Shown here in pieces: positions 10,059-17,327 of a DNA stretch of 44,313 nt. This stretch comes from Exilispira sp964581895. GTDB lineage: Bacteria; Spirochaetota; JAAYUW01. The notes under the pieces were generated by a model. That model did not search any database. It was not told the DNA's origin and saw only the letters and a list, made by a program, of their open reading frames with translations. The first letter of the stretch is position 1; the number at the start of each line of letters is the position of its first letter. The position numbers were made by a program, and so were the translations under genes. The stretch lies in the NCBI GenBank assembly GCA_964581895.1, contig CAZOPR010000013.1:1-44313 (forward strand), in the 5' to 3' direction.

Positions 10059-10250
10059 ATCGCTATAAATTTTGGAGACAATGGAGAATGGAAGATTGCA
10101 GAAATAGAAAAAAACCTACCAGCTCAAAAATTCTGGAAAAAAGTGATTTCAGAATATACCAATGGTAATTTTAAAGAAATAAGACAGCAAGATTGGGATG
10201 GACCTATTCAAGTATTTATAACCATAGTTAAACCAAATATTTATATATAG
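10059..10250 (+). pseudogene. GNAT acetyltransferase C-terminal remnant
   Basis: An open frame with no start encodes INFGDNGEWKIAEIEKNLPA followed by QKFWKKVISEYTNGNFKEIR, ending at TAG 10248-10250. This is the C-terminal half of a GNAT-fold N-acetyltransferase, including the N-x-x-A-x-x-F-W segment after the acetyl-CoA site. The N-terminal half and the pyrophosphate-binding loop are missing, because an in-frame TAA lies at 10056-10058. The amidotransferase start follows 11 nt downstream, so the truncated gene may once have been the first gene of that operon. Confidence 0.7.
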
Positions 10251-10261
10251 GAGAAGATAAA

Positions 10262-11038
10262 ATGTGTGAACTTTTAGGAATGTCATTTAATAAGGCAGTC
10301 AGACCTACATTATCATTTCGAGGATTTCGACAAAGAGGAGAGTCAAATCCACATGGATGGGGATTAGCCTTCTATCCAGATGAATCTGTTCAAATTATTA
10401 AAGAGCCTATAAAGACGACACAAAGTAACCTTTCCAGCTTTATTCAAAACTATACCAAAATTCAATCCAAGATATTTATTGGGCATGTAAGAAAGGCTAG
10501 TATCGGTTTGATAAGTTATAAGAACACACATCCCTTCCAAAGAGAATTAAATGGAAAAGATTTTGCTTTTGCACATAATGGCACCCTTAGCAATGATTTT
10601 AAGAATTTAAAAACTGGTAGATTTAAACCTATTGGAGAAACTGACTCTGAATATGCTTTTTGCCATATACTTAATTGCATCGAAGAAGAAAAAATCGAAC
10701 GATGGACAGATGAAAAATTCAATTGGTTACATAATCTTTTACAAAGTATAAATAAATATGGTAACTTCAATTGTATCTTTTCAGATGGTGAATTTTTATT
10801 TTGTTACTTTGATAAAAATGGTTACAATGGTTTATCTTTTGTAAGAAGACAAGCTCCTTTTAGCTCAGTTCGCTTAGAAGACGAAGACTTTGAAATTAAT
10901 CTTTCAGAAGAAAAAGCTTTTTCACAAAAAGGCTTTGTCATTGCTACCAAACCTTTAACTAATGAGCAATGGGAAAATTTTAAAGTTGGACAACTTATTG
11001 TTTTTAAGGATGGAGATATGGTTTTTTCAAAATTTTAA
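10262..11038 (+). CDS. Class II glutamine amidotransferase (YafJ/Gat_4-like)
   Basis: This 258-residue protein starts MCELLGMSF, so Cys2 becomes the N-terminal nucleophile after Met removal, as in Ntn-type glutamine amidotransferases. Supporting motifs are NPHGWGLAFY (about 28-37), GHVRKASIG (near 80) and FAHNGTLSN (near 108), which form the glutamine site. Length fits stand-alone YafJ-type proteins, whose acceptor substrate is unknown. The ATG follows AGGAGAAG. It precedes a ketopantoate reductase-like gene with a gap of about 70 nt, but no known pathway links them. Confidence 0.92.
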   Translation: MCELLGMSFNKAVRPTLSFRGFRQRGESNPHGWGLAFYPDESVQIIKEPIKTTQSNLSSFIQNYTKIQSKIFIGHVRKASIGLISYKNTHPFQRELNGKDFAFAHNGTLSNDFKNLKTGRFKPIGETDSEYAFCHILNCIEEEKIERWTDEKFNWLHNLLQSINKYGNFNCIFSDGEFLFCYFDKNGYNGLSFVRRQAPFSSVRLEDEDFEINLSEEKAFSQKGFVIATKPLTNEQWENFKVGQLIVFKDGDMVFSKF

Positions 11039-11110
11039 TTTTATTATGGCAAGAACTTTTGATATTCTTTATATTTGGTATTATCTATAAATAAGAGCAA
11101 GGAGTTTCTT

Positions 11111-12121
11111 ATGAAGATTTGTATTTACGGAGCTGGGGCTATAGGAACTGTTCTTGGTGCATTTTTAACAAAAGCTGGGATTGATGTTGATCTTGTAACA
11201 AGAAACCAGTCTCATATTTTAAGCTTAAAGAAAAATGGGGCAAAAATAATAGGTACTGTTAATTTTGAAGTTCCAGTCAGGGCTTTATTACCCTCAGAAA
11301 TGAAAGATAAATATGATTGGATATTTTTAATGACAAAACAACAGGATAATGATAAAGTTATAGATTACTTAAAAACCTATATGAATGAAGACTGCTATAT
11401 ATGCACTTTTCAAAATGGCTTGCCAGAAATAAAAATAGCCGAGAAAATTGGGTCAGAAAGGACTTTTGGAGCAGCTGTTGCTTGGGGAGCGACCTTACAT
11501 GGTAATGGAGTAAGTAAACTTACCTCAGAAAAAGATAGTTTGACTTTTAGTATAGGTACATTGGGAAAAAATAACAAAGAGAGGCTAAAAGAGTTAAAAC
11601 TGATACTTGATAAAATGGGTCCTGCTGAAATAGAAGAAAACTTTATAGGTGCAAGGTGGTCAAAATTGCTTGTAAATAGTGCTTTCAGTGGTATGTCAAC
11701 AGTTTTAGGTTGCACATTTGGTGAAACCATGAGAAAAGAATCGAGAAAATATGTGCAAAGAATTATAAAAGAATGTATAGATGTAGCAAAAAAGGCTAAA
11801 ATAAAAATTGCACCAATTCAAGGAAAAGATATTGTTAAACTATTCGATTACAACAATCCCTTAAAGGAGCTTTTCGGTTATATGATATTACCACTTGCAA
11901 TAAAGAAGCATAAGAATTTAAGAGCTAGCATGCTTCAAGATATAAAAAATAATAAAAAGACTGAAATAGATTATATTAATGGTGTGATTTGTGAATACGG
12001 CAAAAAGCACAATGTAGATACTCCTTATAATAGCATGGTGGTATCTATTGTACATAAAATCGAAAATGGAGAACTAACCCCATCCTTTGAAAATCTAAAG
12101 TTTTTTAAAGGAATAAAATGA
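11111..12121 (+). CDS. panE: Ketopantoate reductase family protein (2-dehydropantoate 2-reductase, PanE/ApbA)
   Basis: This 336-residue protein has an N-terminal NADPH-binding Rossmann motif (MKICIYGAGAIGTVLGAF), a central FQNG segment and the C-terminal helical domain with FIGARWSKLLVNSAFSG, whose lysine is typical of the catalytic region. Known members reduce ketopantoate to pantoate in coenzyme A synthesis, although many paralogues act on other substrates. The ATG at 11111 is preferred over one 36 nt upstream because AAGGAG sits 6 nt before it and the Rossmann motif starts at its second residue. The stop overlaps the ArsC-like remnant by ATGA. Confidence 0.88.
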   Translation: MKICIYGAGAIGTVLGAFLTKAGIDVDLVTRNQSHILSLKKNGAKIIGTVNFEVPVRALLPSEMKDKYDWIFLMTKQQDNDKVIDYLKTYMNEDCYICTFQNGLPEIKIAEKIGSERTFGAAVAWGATLHGNGVSKLTSEKDSLTFSIGTLGKNNKERLKELKLILDKMGPAEIEENFIGARWSKLLVNSAFSGMSTVLGCTFGETMRKESRKYVQRIIKECIDVAKKAKIKIAPIQGKDIVKLFDYNNPLKELFGYMILPLAIKKHKNLRASMLQDIKNNKKTEIDYINGVICEYGKKHNVDTPYNSMVVSIVHKIENGELTPSFENLKFFKGIK

Positions 12122-12255
12122 TTAGAAGATTTGTCTATTGTAGTTTTGATGATCCTTCAACTTTTACTGGAACAGATGACGAAAAAAAAGTAAAAACAAA
12201 AATTGTTAGAGATAAAATAAAAGCTAAAGTTGAGCAGTTTGTTAAAGAAATTTAA
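12118..12255 (+). pseudogene. ArsC / low-molecular-weight phosphatase C-terminal remnant
   Basis: A 45-codon frame opens at the ATGA overlap with the reductase gene and contains FDDPSTFTGTDDEKKVKTK followed by IVRDKIKAKVEQFVKEI. That is the C-terminal end of thioredoxin-coupled arsenate reductases of the LMW tyrosine phosphatase fold (pattern DPS..GT..EK...VRD.I...V..F). The P-loop with catalytic Cys and everything before the last about 45 residues are absent, so it cannot be an active phosphatase. The neat ATGA overlap may allow a short peptide to be made, but I treat it as a fragment. Confidence 0.65.
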
Positions 12256-12337
12256 GGTTAAATTTAATTAAAATATAGATTTTTTAATCAAGTATGATAC
12301 ATTATCTTTAAGTTGTTAGAAACAAGAAAGTGCAAGA

Positions 12338-12466
12338 ATGAAAAAACTAATTCTTATTTTTCTAATAGGGATTATTTATTTTTCTTTATTCTATATAAAT
12401 TATTCAAATATTATAAAAATTATTGATAATTTGCCTCAATCCAATAAGGAAAATATTGGTTCATAA
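12338..12466 (+). CDS. Short hydrophobic peptide (hypothetical, 42 aa)
   Basis: The frame encodes MKKLILIFLIGIIYFSLFYI followed by a short polar tail (NYSNIIKIIDNLPQSN...). It looks like a signal-peptide or single-helix membrane peptide, or the 5' end of a truncated secreted protein. The ribosome-binding site is weak (AAGAAAG upstream). It lies in the otherwise empty spacer between the ArsC remnant and the MFS gene, in a region full of gene fragments. I do not recognise it. Confidence 0.35.
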   Translation: MKKLILIFLIGIIYFSLFYINYSNIIKIIDNLPQSNKENIGS

Positions 12467-12570
12467 ATGGCAAAATAGACATTGTAACATTATATTTTAA
12501 TTATATTTTAAATATTTAATACTATTTTAGCTTTTCTTCTTATTTTAATTTTTTTTATAAAAGGTTTCAT

Positions 12571-13875
12571 ATGAATGAAAAATTAACTACTATAAAGCAA
12601 CGAATTGTTGAATTCTTAGGTTTGAAGAAAAATATGGTGGTTCTATTGTCAATGGTAATACTGGTGGGATTGGGCGAAAAAATGGCTGAGAGGTTTCTGC
12701 CACTTTATCTTTTGGCTTTGGGTGGTGGTGCCTTTTCTATTGGACTTCTAAACGGGTTAGACAATCTTCTTAGCGCATTATAATCTCTACCTGGTGGATA
12801 TGCAAGCGATAAATTAGGGCACAAGCGTGCCTTGTTGCTTTTTAATTTAATAGCAATGGTCGGGTATCTTATCGTTATTACAATACCTAACTGGAAAGCA
12901 ACCATTCTTGGCTCGATTTTATTTATTTCCTGGACCGCCATATCATTACCAGACACAATGGATATGGTTTCTAAAGTTTTGCCTAAAAACAAACGAACAA
13001 TGGGGGTATCTTTACACTCTTTAGTTAGGCGGGTTCCTATGGCTTTAGGACCTGTTATTGGTGGTACATTAATAGGCATATTTGGTGAAAAAAAAGGAAT
13101 AAGATTTGCTTTTATAGTTGCTTTTGTTCTGGCTGGGATATCACTTATTCTTCAGCAGTTAATGATCAATGATGAAAACCAAAATTCTAAAGAAAAAAAT
13201 TCAAAAAAATCTTATGGGTTAAAATTGCTAAATGGGCCTCTTAGAAACTTATTAATATCCGATATTTTAATTCGATTTTGCGAACAAATCCCCTACGCTT
13301 TTGTGGTTGTCTGGTGCGTAAATATTAACAAGATTACTCCATTACAATTCGGCTTGTTAACAACCATTGAAATGATAACAGCAATGTTAGTCTATATCCC
13401 TGTGGCATATCTTGCAGATAAAAATACCAAAAAACCCTTTGTAGTAACTACTTTTATATTTTTCACAATATTTCCTCTTATTTTACTTTTTGCCAAATCT
13501 TTCTGGGTAATGGTTATTGCTTTCATTATCAGAGGACTAAAAGAGTTTGGTGAACCAACCCGTAAAGCTTTAATAATGGATTTAGCCCCTGATGACAGAA
13601 AAGCAGCAACATTTGGATTTTATTACTTAATTCGAGACATTATTGTATCAATTGCTGCTTTTGGTGGAGCCGTACTCTGGGACTCTTCAACAGCAAAACT
13701 CTTTGTAAATACTTTTAAGATAGGTAAATCTCTCTTACCTTTTTTCAACTCAATCACCTCCCCTGCTACAAATTTTATTGTTGCTTTTAGTTTTGGAGTT
13801 GTCGGAACAATTTATTTTACTATTTTTGGTAAGGATCTGGGTCGTCTTGCAGAAAACGATATAAAAATTAAATAA
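12571..13875 (+). pseudogene. MFS transporter interrupted by one in-frame TAA
   Basis: Read through the TAA at 12781-12783 this is a 434-residue, 12-helix major facilitator. The break falls at LLSAL-TAA-SLPGGYASDKLGHKR, inside the loop after helix 2. The MFS motif A (G-x3-D-x2-G-x-K/R) directly follows the stop in the same frame, so both halves plainly belong together. The missing residue is usually Tyr (TAT/TAC to TAA). The second half has DTMDMVSKVLP, RRVPMALGPVIGG and GEPTRKALIMDLAP, typical of drug- or metal-type MFS exporters. An AT-only spacer follows, then the ChrB-like gene. It could be inactive, or the stop could be a consensus error. Confidence 0.85.
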
Positions 13876-14023
13876 TCAAATTTAACAATAAAATTGAAGA
13901 ATAGAATAGAATTATAAAATAGAATTATAAAATTAAAATATAAAGTTGAAATATGGAATTAAATTATAAAATTAAAATATTAGATTAGATTTTAAAAGAA
14001 AAACATAAAAGGAGAATAATATT
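13876..14023. repeat. AT-rich degenerate tandem-like spacer
   Basis: AGAATTATAAAAT and AAATTATAAAATTAAAATAT recur several times between 13900 and 13995 in imperfect tandem. No gene or clear hairpin is present. An AAGGAGAA ribosome-binding site at 14009-14016 precedes the next gene. Confidence 0.6.
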
Positions 14024-14461
14024 ATGAAATGGATAACACGCTCACATGTTCATGTTGACCGTGTCGCTTGTCCTTGGCTTATCAGCCGTTTTATTGATTC
14101 GGAAGCAGAATTTATTTTTGTATCAAAAAATCAGGTTGAGCAAATTGCAAAAGAAACTGGTGCCATTCCCTTTGATATACCAAATGTAGAACTTGGTCAT
14201 AGGGATGGAAAATGCTCTTTTGAATCTATCATTGAAAAATATAAACTTAATGATCCTGCTTTAATTCTTCTTTCAAAAATTGTTCATGCTGCAGACATAG
14301 AAAGTGACATCAATAAAAACGAGATAGCCCCTGGTTTGGAAGCTATAGCTGTGGGATATAGTTTGCGCTACCCTGATGATAAAGAGAATATAAAAAAGCA
14401 ATTTGAAGTATATGATGCACTTTATGCCTGGTGCCGATTAAAGATATCCAATCAGATTTAA
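14024..14461 (+). CDS. ChrB C-terminal domain protein (chromate-resistance family)
   Basis: This 145-residue protein begins MKWITRSHVHVDRVACPWLI and contains FDIPNVELGHRDGKCSFESI and IVHAADIE. These are the conserved residues of the ChrB C-terminal domain (His, Cys and Asp clusters that could bind metal). The family was named from chromate-resistance operons, where the full ChrB is a regulator or sensor, but stand-alone versions like this are common and not proven to handle chromate. The ATG has a good AAGGAGAA site. The preceding broken MFS exporter may once have been its transport partner; that is inference. Confidence 0.88.
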   Translation: MKWITRSHVHVDRVACPWLISRFIDSEAEFIFVSKNQVEQIAKETGAIPFDIPNVELGHRDGKCSFESIIEKYKLNDPALILLSKIVHAADIESDINKNEIAPGLEAIAVGYSLRYPDDKENIKKQFEVYDALYAWCRLKISNQI

Positions 14462-14500
14462 ACCTTAGAAGGTATCAAAAATAATTTGATATAGGGATAA

Positions 14501-15184
14501 ATGATGAATCTCTTTGATTTTCTTTTTAAGATTGCGAAAAGGCAACTTAAGAAGGTAGAATTCATTAATCAAAATAAATCAATTATTGAGCCAGCTATAT
14601 TTGTTGCTAATCATGAAGGTTCGTTTGGACCTATCGCAGCTATTGTAAGACTTCCTTTTAAGGTAAAACCATGGATAATTTCAGATATGATGGATATTAA
14701 GCTTATGGCGGATTATATGGCTAAAGATTTTTTCTTAAAAGAGCTGCATATCGGCTCTCCATTTAACAAAATCTTATCTAAAAGTATTTCTAGAATTTGT
14801 ATTAAATTATTCAATTACCTTGATGCGATTCCTGTCTATCAAAAAAGCCAGAGAATAATTGAAACAATAGCAAAAAGTATTATCTGTCTTGAATCTGGAG
14901 AAAATATAATTATATTCCCTGAAATACAAACTGAAGAAATAAATGATTATATAAATCGATTTAATATAGGTTTTATTAAAATAGCTCATAAAATGGAAAA
15001 AGAAAATGGAAAGAAAATTCCAATATATCCGTTAGCTATAAGCAAAAAATATTCAAAAATTCTCCTTGGAGAACCTTCATTTTATATGTTAGATAAGCCT
15101 TATTTAGAAGAAAAAACAAGATTGCAGGAAGAACTTGAGAATAAAATAAGTAATATGTTGATGAATTTAGAGAAATCAAGTTAA
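14501..15184 (+). CDS. PlsC-like acyltransferase homologue with altered HX4D motif
   Basis: The 227-residue protein resembles 1-acyl-glycerol-3-phosphate acyltransferases. The expected NHX4D catalytic motif reads NHEGSFG at residues 37-43, so the histidine is kept but the aspartate is replaced by glycine. A later IIFPEIQTEE (near 145) matches the FPEGT-type block. No long transmembrane segment is obvious. The start is ATG 14501 or the adjacent ATG 14504, after AGGGATAA. The loss of the charge-relay Asp suggests reduced or changed activity. The stop overlaps a GIY-YIG-like remnant. Confidence 0.7.
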   Translation: MMNLFDFLFKIAKRQLKKVEFINQNKSIIEPAIFVANHEGSFGPIAAIVRLPFKVKPWIISDMMDIKLMADYMAKDFFLKELHIGSPFNKILSKSISRICIKLFNYLDAIPVYQKSQRIIETIAKSIICLESGENIIIFPEIQTEEINDYINRFNIGFIKIAHKMEKENGKKIPIYPLAISKKYSKILLGEPSFYMLDKPYLEEKTRLQEELENKISNMLMNLEKSS

Positions 15185-15341
15185 TATTATTCAAAACAAT
15201 GGAATAGATTATGCCCAAAATTTTCAATTTTCTATCCTTCAAATAAGATTCAAAACAACTGATGATTATGAAATTATACAAAGAGAGCAGCACTGGAAAA
15301 ATTTTTTAATGACAAGAGAATTTGGATATAATCTGAACTAA
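15183..15341 (+). pseudogene. GIY-YIG-type nuclease C-terminal remnant
   Basis: A frame without a start begins at the acyltransferase stop and contains FQFSILQIRFKTTDDYEIIQ followed by REQHWKNFLMTREFGYN, ending at TAA 15339-15341. The pattern of a conserved Glu followed by W+..LMTR.FG.N matches the C-terminal part of GIY-YIG superfamily proteins. The GIY and YIG strands are missing. It is another 3'-end fragment left beside an intact gene, as in several places in this stretch. Family assignment is from memory of the motif, so moderate confidence. Confidence 0.5.
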
Positions 15342-15398
15342 AAATTTTATACTGAAAAGTTTTTTAATAAAAAATAGTAATTTCCTTTTATGAAAAAT

Positions 15399-15422
15399 CT
15401 ATTATATTATATTATATTATTA
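15399..15422. repeat. Short TATTA tandem repeat before the peroxiredoxin gene
   Basis: Four to five copies of TATTA lie immediately upstream of the AAGGAGG ribosome-binding site of the peroxiredoxin gene. The string could double as a -10-like region and vary in length by slippage. Confidence 0.7.
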
Positions 15423-15435
15423 AGGAGGATTGATT

Positions 15436-16101
15436 ATGGAAAATATAAATCAAAAAAGGATGCCTTTATTAGGAGATGATTTCCCTGAAATGACAGTCCA
15501 GACAACTCATGGTGCGATAGAACTTCCAAAATATTATGCTGGAAAATGGTTTGTTCTTTTTAGCCATCCAGCAGATTTTACCCCGGTTTGCACAACAGAG
15601 TTTGTCGCATTTCAAAAAAGATACGACAAATTCAAAGCATTAAATTGCGAACTGATAGGTTTAAGCGTTGACCAGGTTTTTTCACATATAAAATGGGAAG
15701 AATGGATTAAAGAAAAATTAGGTGTTGAGATTCAATTTCCAATTATTGCAGATACAGGTGCCGTTGCAGAAACTCTTGGTTTGATACATCCAGGAAAAGG
15801 TACAAATACTGTTAGAGCAGTCTTTATTGTTGATGATAAAGGTAAAATTAGAATTATATTTTATTATCCACAGGAACTTGGAAGAAATATGGATGAAATA
15901 TTAAGAGCAGTTGAAGCAATGCAGATTTCAGATAAACATAGTGTTGCAATGCCTGCAAACTGGCCAAATAATGAAATTGTCAAAGATCATGTTATAGTTC
16001 CACCTGCAAAAGATGTAAAAACAGCAAAAGAAAGATTGGAAAGAGCAAAAGCCGGCGAATTTGAATGCTTTGATTGGTGGCTTTGCCATAAAAAATTATA
16101 A
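15436..16101 (+). CDS. Peroxiredoxin (Prx6/archaeal-type thiol peroxidase)
   Basis: This 221-residue protein reduces peroxides in the cytoplasm. The peroxidatic Cys52 is in FSHPADFTPVCTTEF, and an arginine (TVRAVFIVDD) follows in the active site. The C-terminus ends FECFDWWLCHKKL, with Cys211 and Cys217 placed as in thermophile-type Prx proteins that form a C-terminal disulfide. Length is full. ATG 15436 is chosen over TTG 15430 because AAGGAGG at 15422-15428 then has 7 nt spacing. The strong ribosome-binding site suggests high expression. An SDR remnant overlaps its last codons. Confidence 0.95.
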   Translation: MENINQKRMPLLGDDFPEMTVQTTHGAIELPKYYAGKWFVLFSHPADFTPVCTTEFVAFQKRYDKFKALNCELIGLSVDQVFSHIKWEEWIKEKLGVEIQFPIIADTGAVAETLGLIHPGKGTNTVRAVFIVDDKGKIRIIFYYPQELGRNMDEILRAVEAMQISDKHSVAMPANWPNNEIVKDHVIVPPAKDVKTAKERLERAKAGEFECFDWWLCHKKL

Positions 16102-16562
16102 ATTTAAAAATTGCATCAAAAGGATTGATATTCTATCCATTTTTAAAAATTAATCTTGAAAACCCTGAATTTCGAGGAGAAAAGTATAGCGTTGAAAAAG
16201 CATATTATCAATCTAAACTTGCTCAGGTTATATACACTTACTGGTTAGTTAATAAACTATTTCATGATAGAATAACAGTTAATTGCATCAGAGTAACAGA
16301 TGTTAAAATTGATATTTCCAGATACCCCTATTTATCTGGATTTATGAAAAAACTTTATTCCATTAAAAGTAAATTTTCAATTACACCAAATGAAATGGCT
16401 AAAGCATATACCTTACTTGCTTTAGATGATAAATATAAAGAAATAACAGGAAAGTACTTCGATGAAAAATTAAGGACTGTAAAATCATCTGGTTATACTT
16501 ATAAAAAAGAAAATCAAGAGCGTTTGATGAAAAGAACTTATGATTTTATAAAAATGATTTAA
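16095..16562 (+). pseudogene. Short-chain dehydrogenase/reductase C-terminal half
   Basis: The frame, open from inside the peroxiredoxin stop region, reads IINLKIASKGLIFYPFLKIN, then KAYYQSKLAQVIYTYWLVNK and DRITVNCIRVTDVKID. The Y-x3-K catalytic pair (YYQSK) and the following ITVN segment identify a retinol-dehydrogenase-like SDR. The N-terminal TGxxxGxG cofactor loop and about half of the protein are missing. The only possible start is a TTG at 16125 with AGGA before it. I infer a deletion that joined the 3' half of an SDR gene to the end of the peroxiredoxin gene. It should not bind NAD(P)H. Confidence 0.8.
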
Positions 16563-16592
16563 ACTGGGAAGATACTTTTTTAATAACAAAAA

Positions 16593-17138
16593 ATGAAAAT
16601 AGATATTTTAAATCTTAACGAAGAAAATTTACTTTATATCCCAGAAGAAAATAGTTATCCTTTTAGCTGTAAATATTGCTTATATTGGGAATTCCCACAA
16701 GAATTTTTAAGTTTTAAACATGCTAAAAAAGAAGTTCTTTTGGGAAAAAAGATAAATTGGCTTCATAACACTATTAGACTATTTGGTAATTGTGGGCTGG
16801 TAGCATATATAGATGGAAAAATTGTTGGTTATGCCCAATATGCGCCTTCAAAACTTCTTCCGGCATCACTTAGTTACCAAAAGCAACCTGATGATGATGC
16901 TATATTTATTTCTTGCTTATTTATTGCAAAAAAGCAGTTTCAAAGAGCCGGCATTGGCAGTAAGCTTTTATTAGCAATAATTGATGATTTAAGGAAAAGA
17001 AAAATAAAGGCAATCGAAACTTTTGCAAGTAAAAACAGTTCGAATAATCCATCTGGACCTATCGAGTTTTATTTAAAAAATGGTTTTTATTCATGCAAAG
17101 ACGATAAGGATTTCTCTCTAATGAGGTTGGAAATATAA
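16593..17138 (+). CDS. GNAT family N-acetyltransferase
   Basis: This 181-residue protein shows the GNAT core: the GKIVGYAQYAP strand, ISCLFIAKKQFQRAGIGSKL with the acetyl-CoA pyrophosphate loop (R-A-G-I-G), and PIEFYLKNGFY near the end. An N-terminal FSCKYCLYWEFP motif (two Cys, Trp) is shared by a subgroup of bacterial GNATs of unknown substrate. Start is ATG 16593 without a good ribosome-binding site, so expression may be weak or translationally coupled. It follows the SDR remnant and is followed by a 190-nt AT-rich gap. Confidence 0.85.
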   Translation: MKIDILNLNEENLLYIPEENSYPFSCKYCLYWEFPQEFLSFKHAKKEVLLGKKINWLHNTIRLFGNCGLVAYIDGKIVGYAQYAPSKLLPASLSYQKQPDDDAIFISCLFIAKKQFQRAGIGSKLLLAIIDDLRKRKIKAIETFASKNSSNNPSGPIEFYLKNGFYSCKDDKDFSLMRLEI

Positions 17139-17327
17139 AATTAATTCCTTTATTTTTCATAAAATTCTTCGTTTTTTTAATATATATATTGATATCTATA
17201 ATTTTTTTTCTTTGAATTAATATATTTATTGAAATATTTTAATATTTATTTACGATAAGTTATAAATTATATATAATATTTTACTTTTTGTTGTTAAATC
17301 TATTGTTTGATAATATTGGAGTTATCT

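Noticed and set aside
12705..13079. Minus-strand frame opposite the MFS gene
   Set aside because: It is a shadow of the transporter, whose reading frame has clear family motifs on the plus strand.
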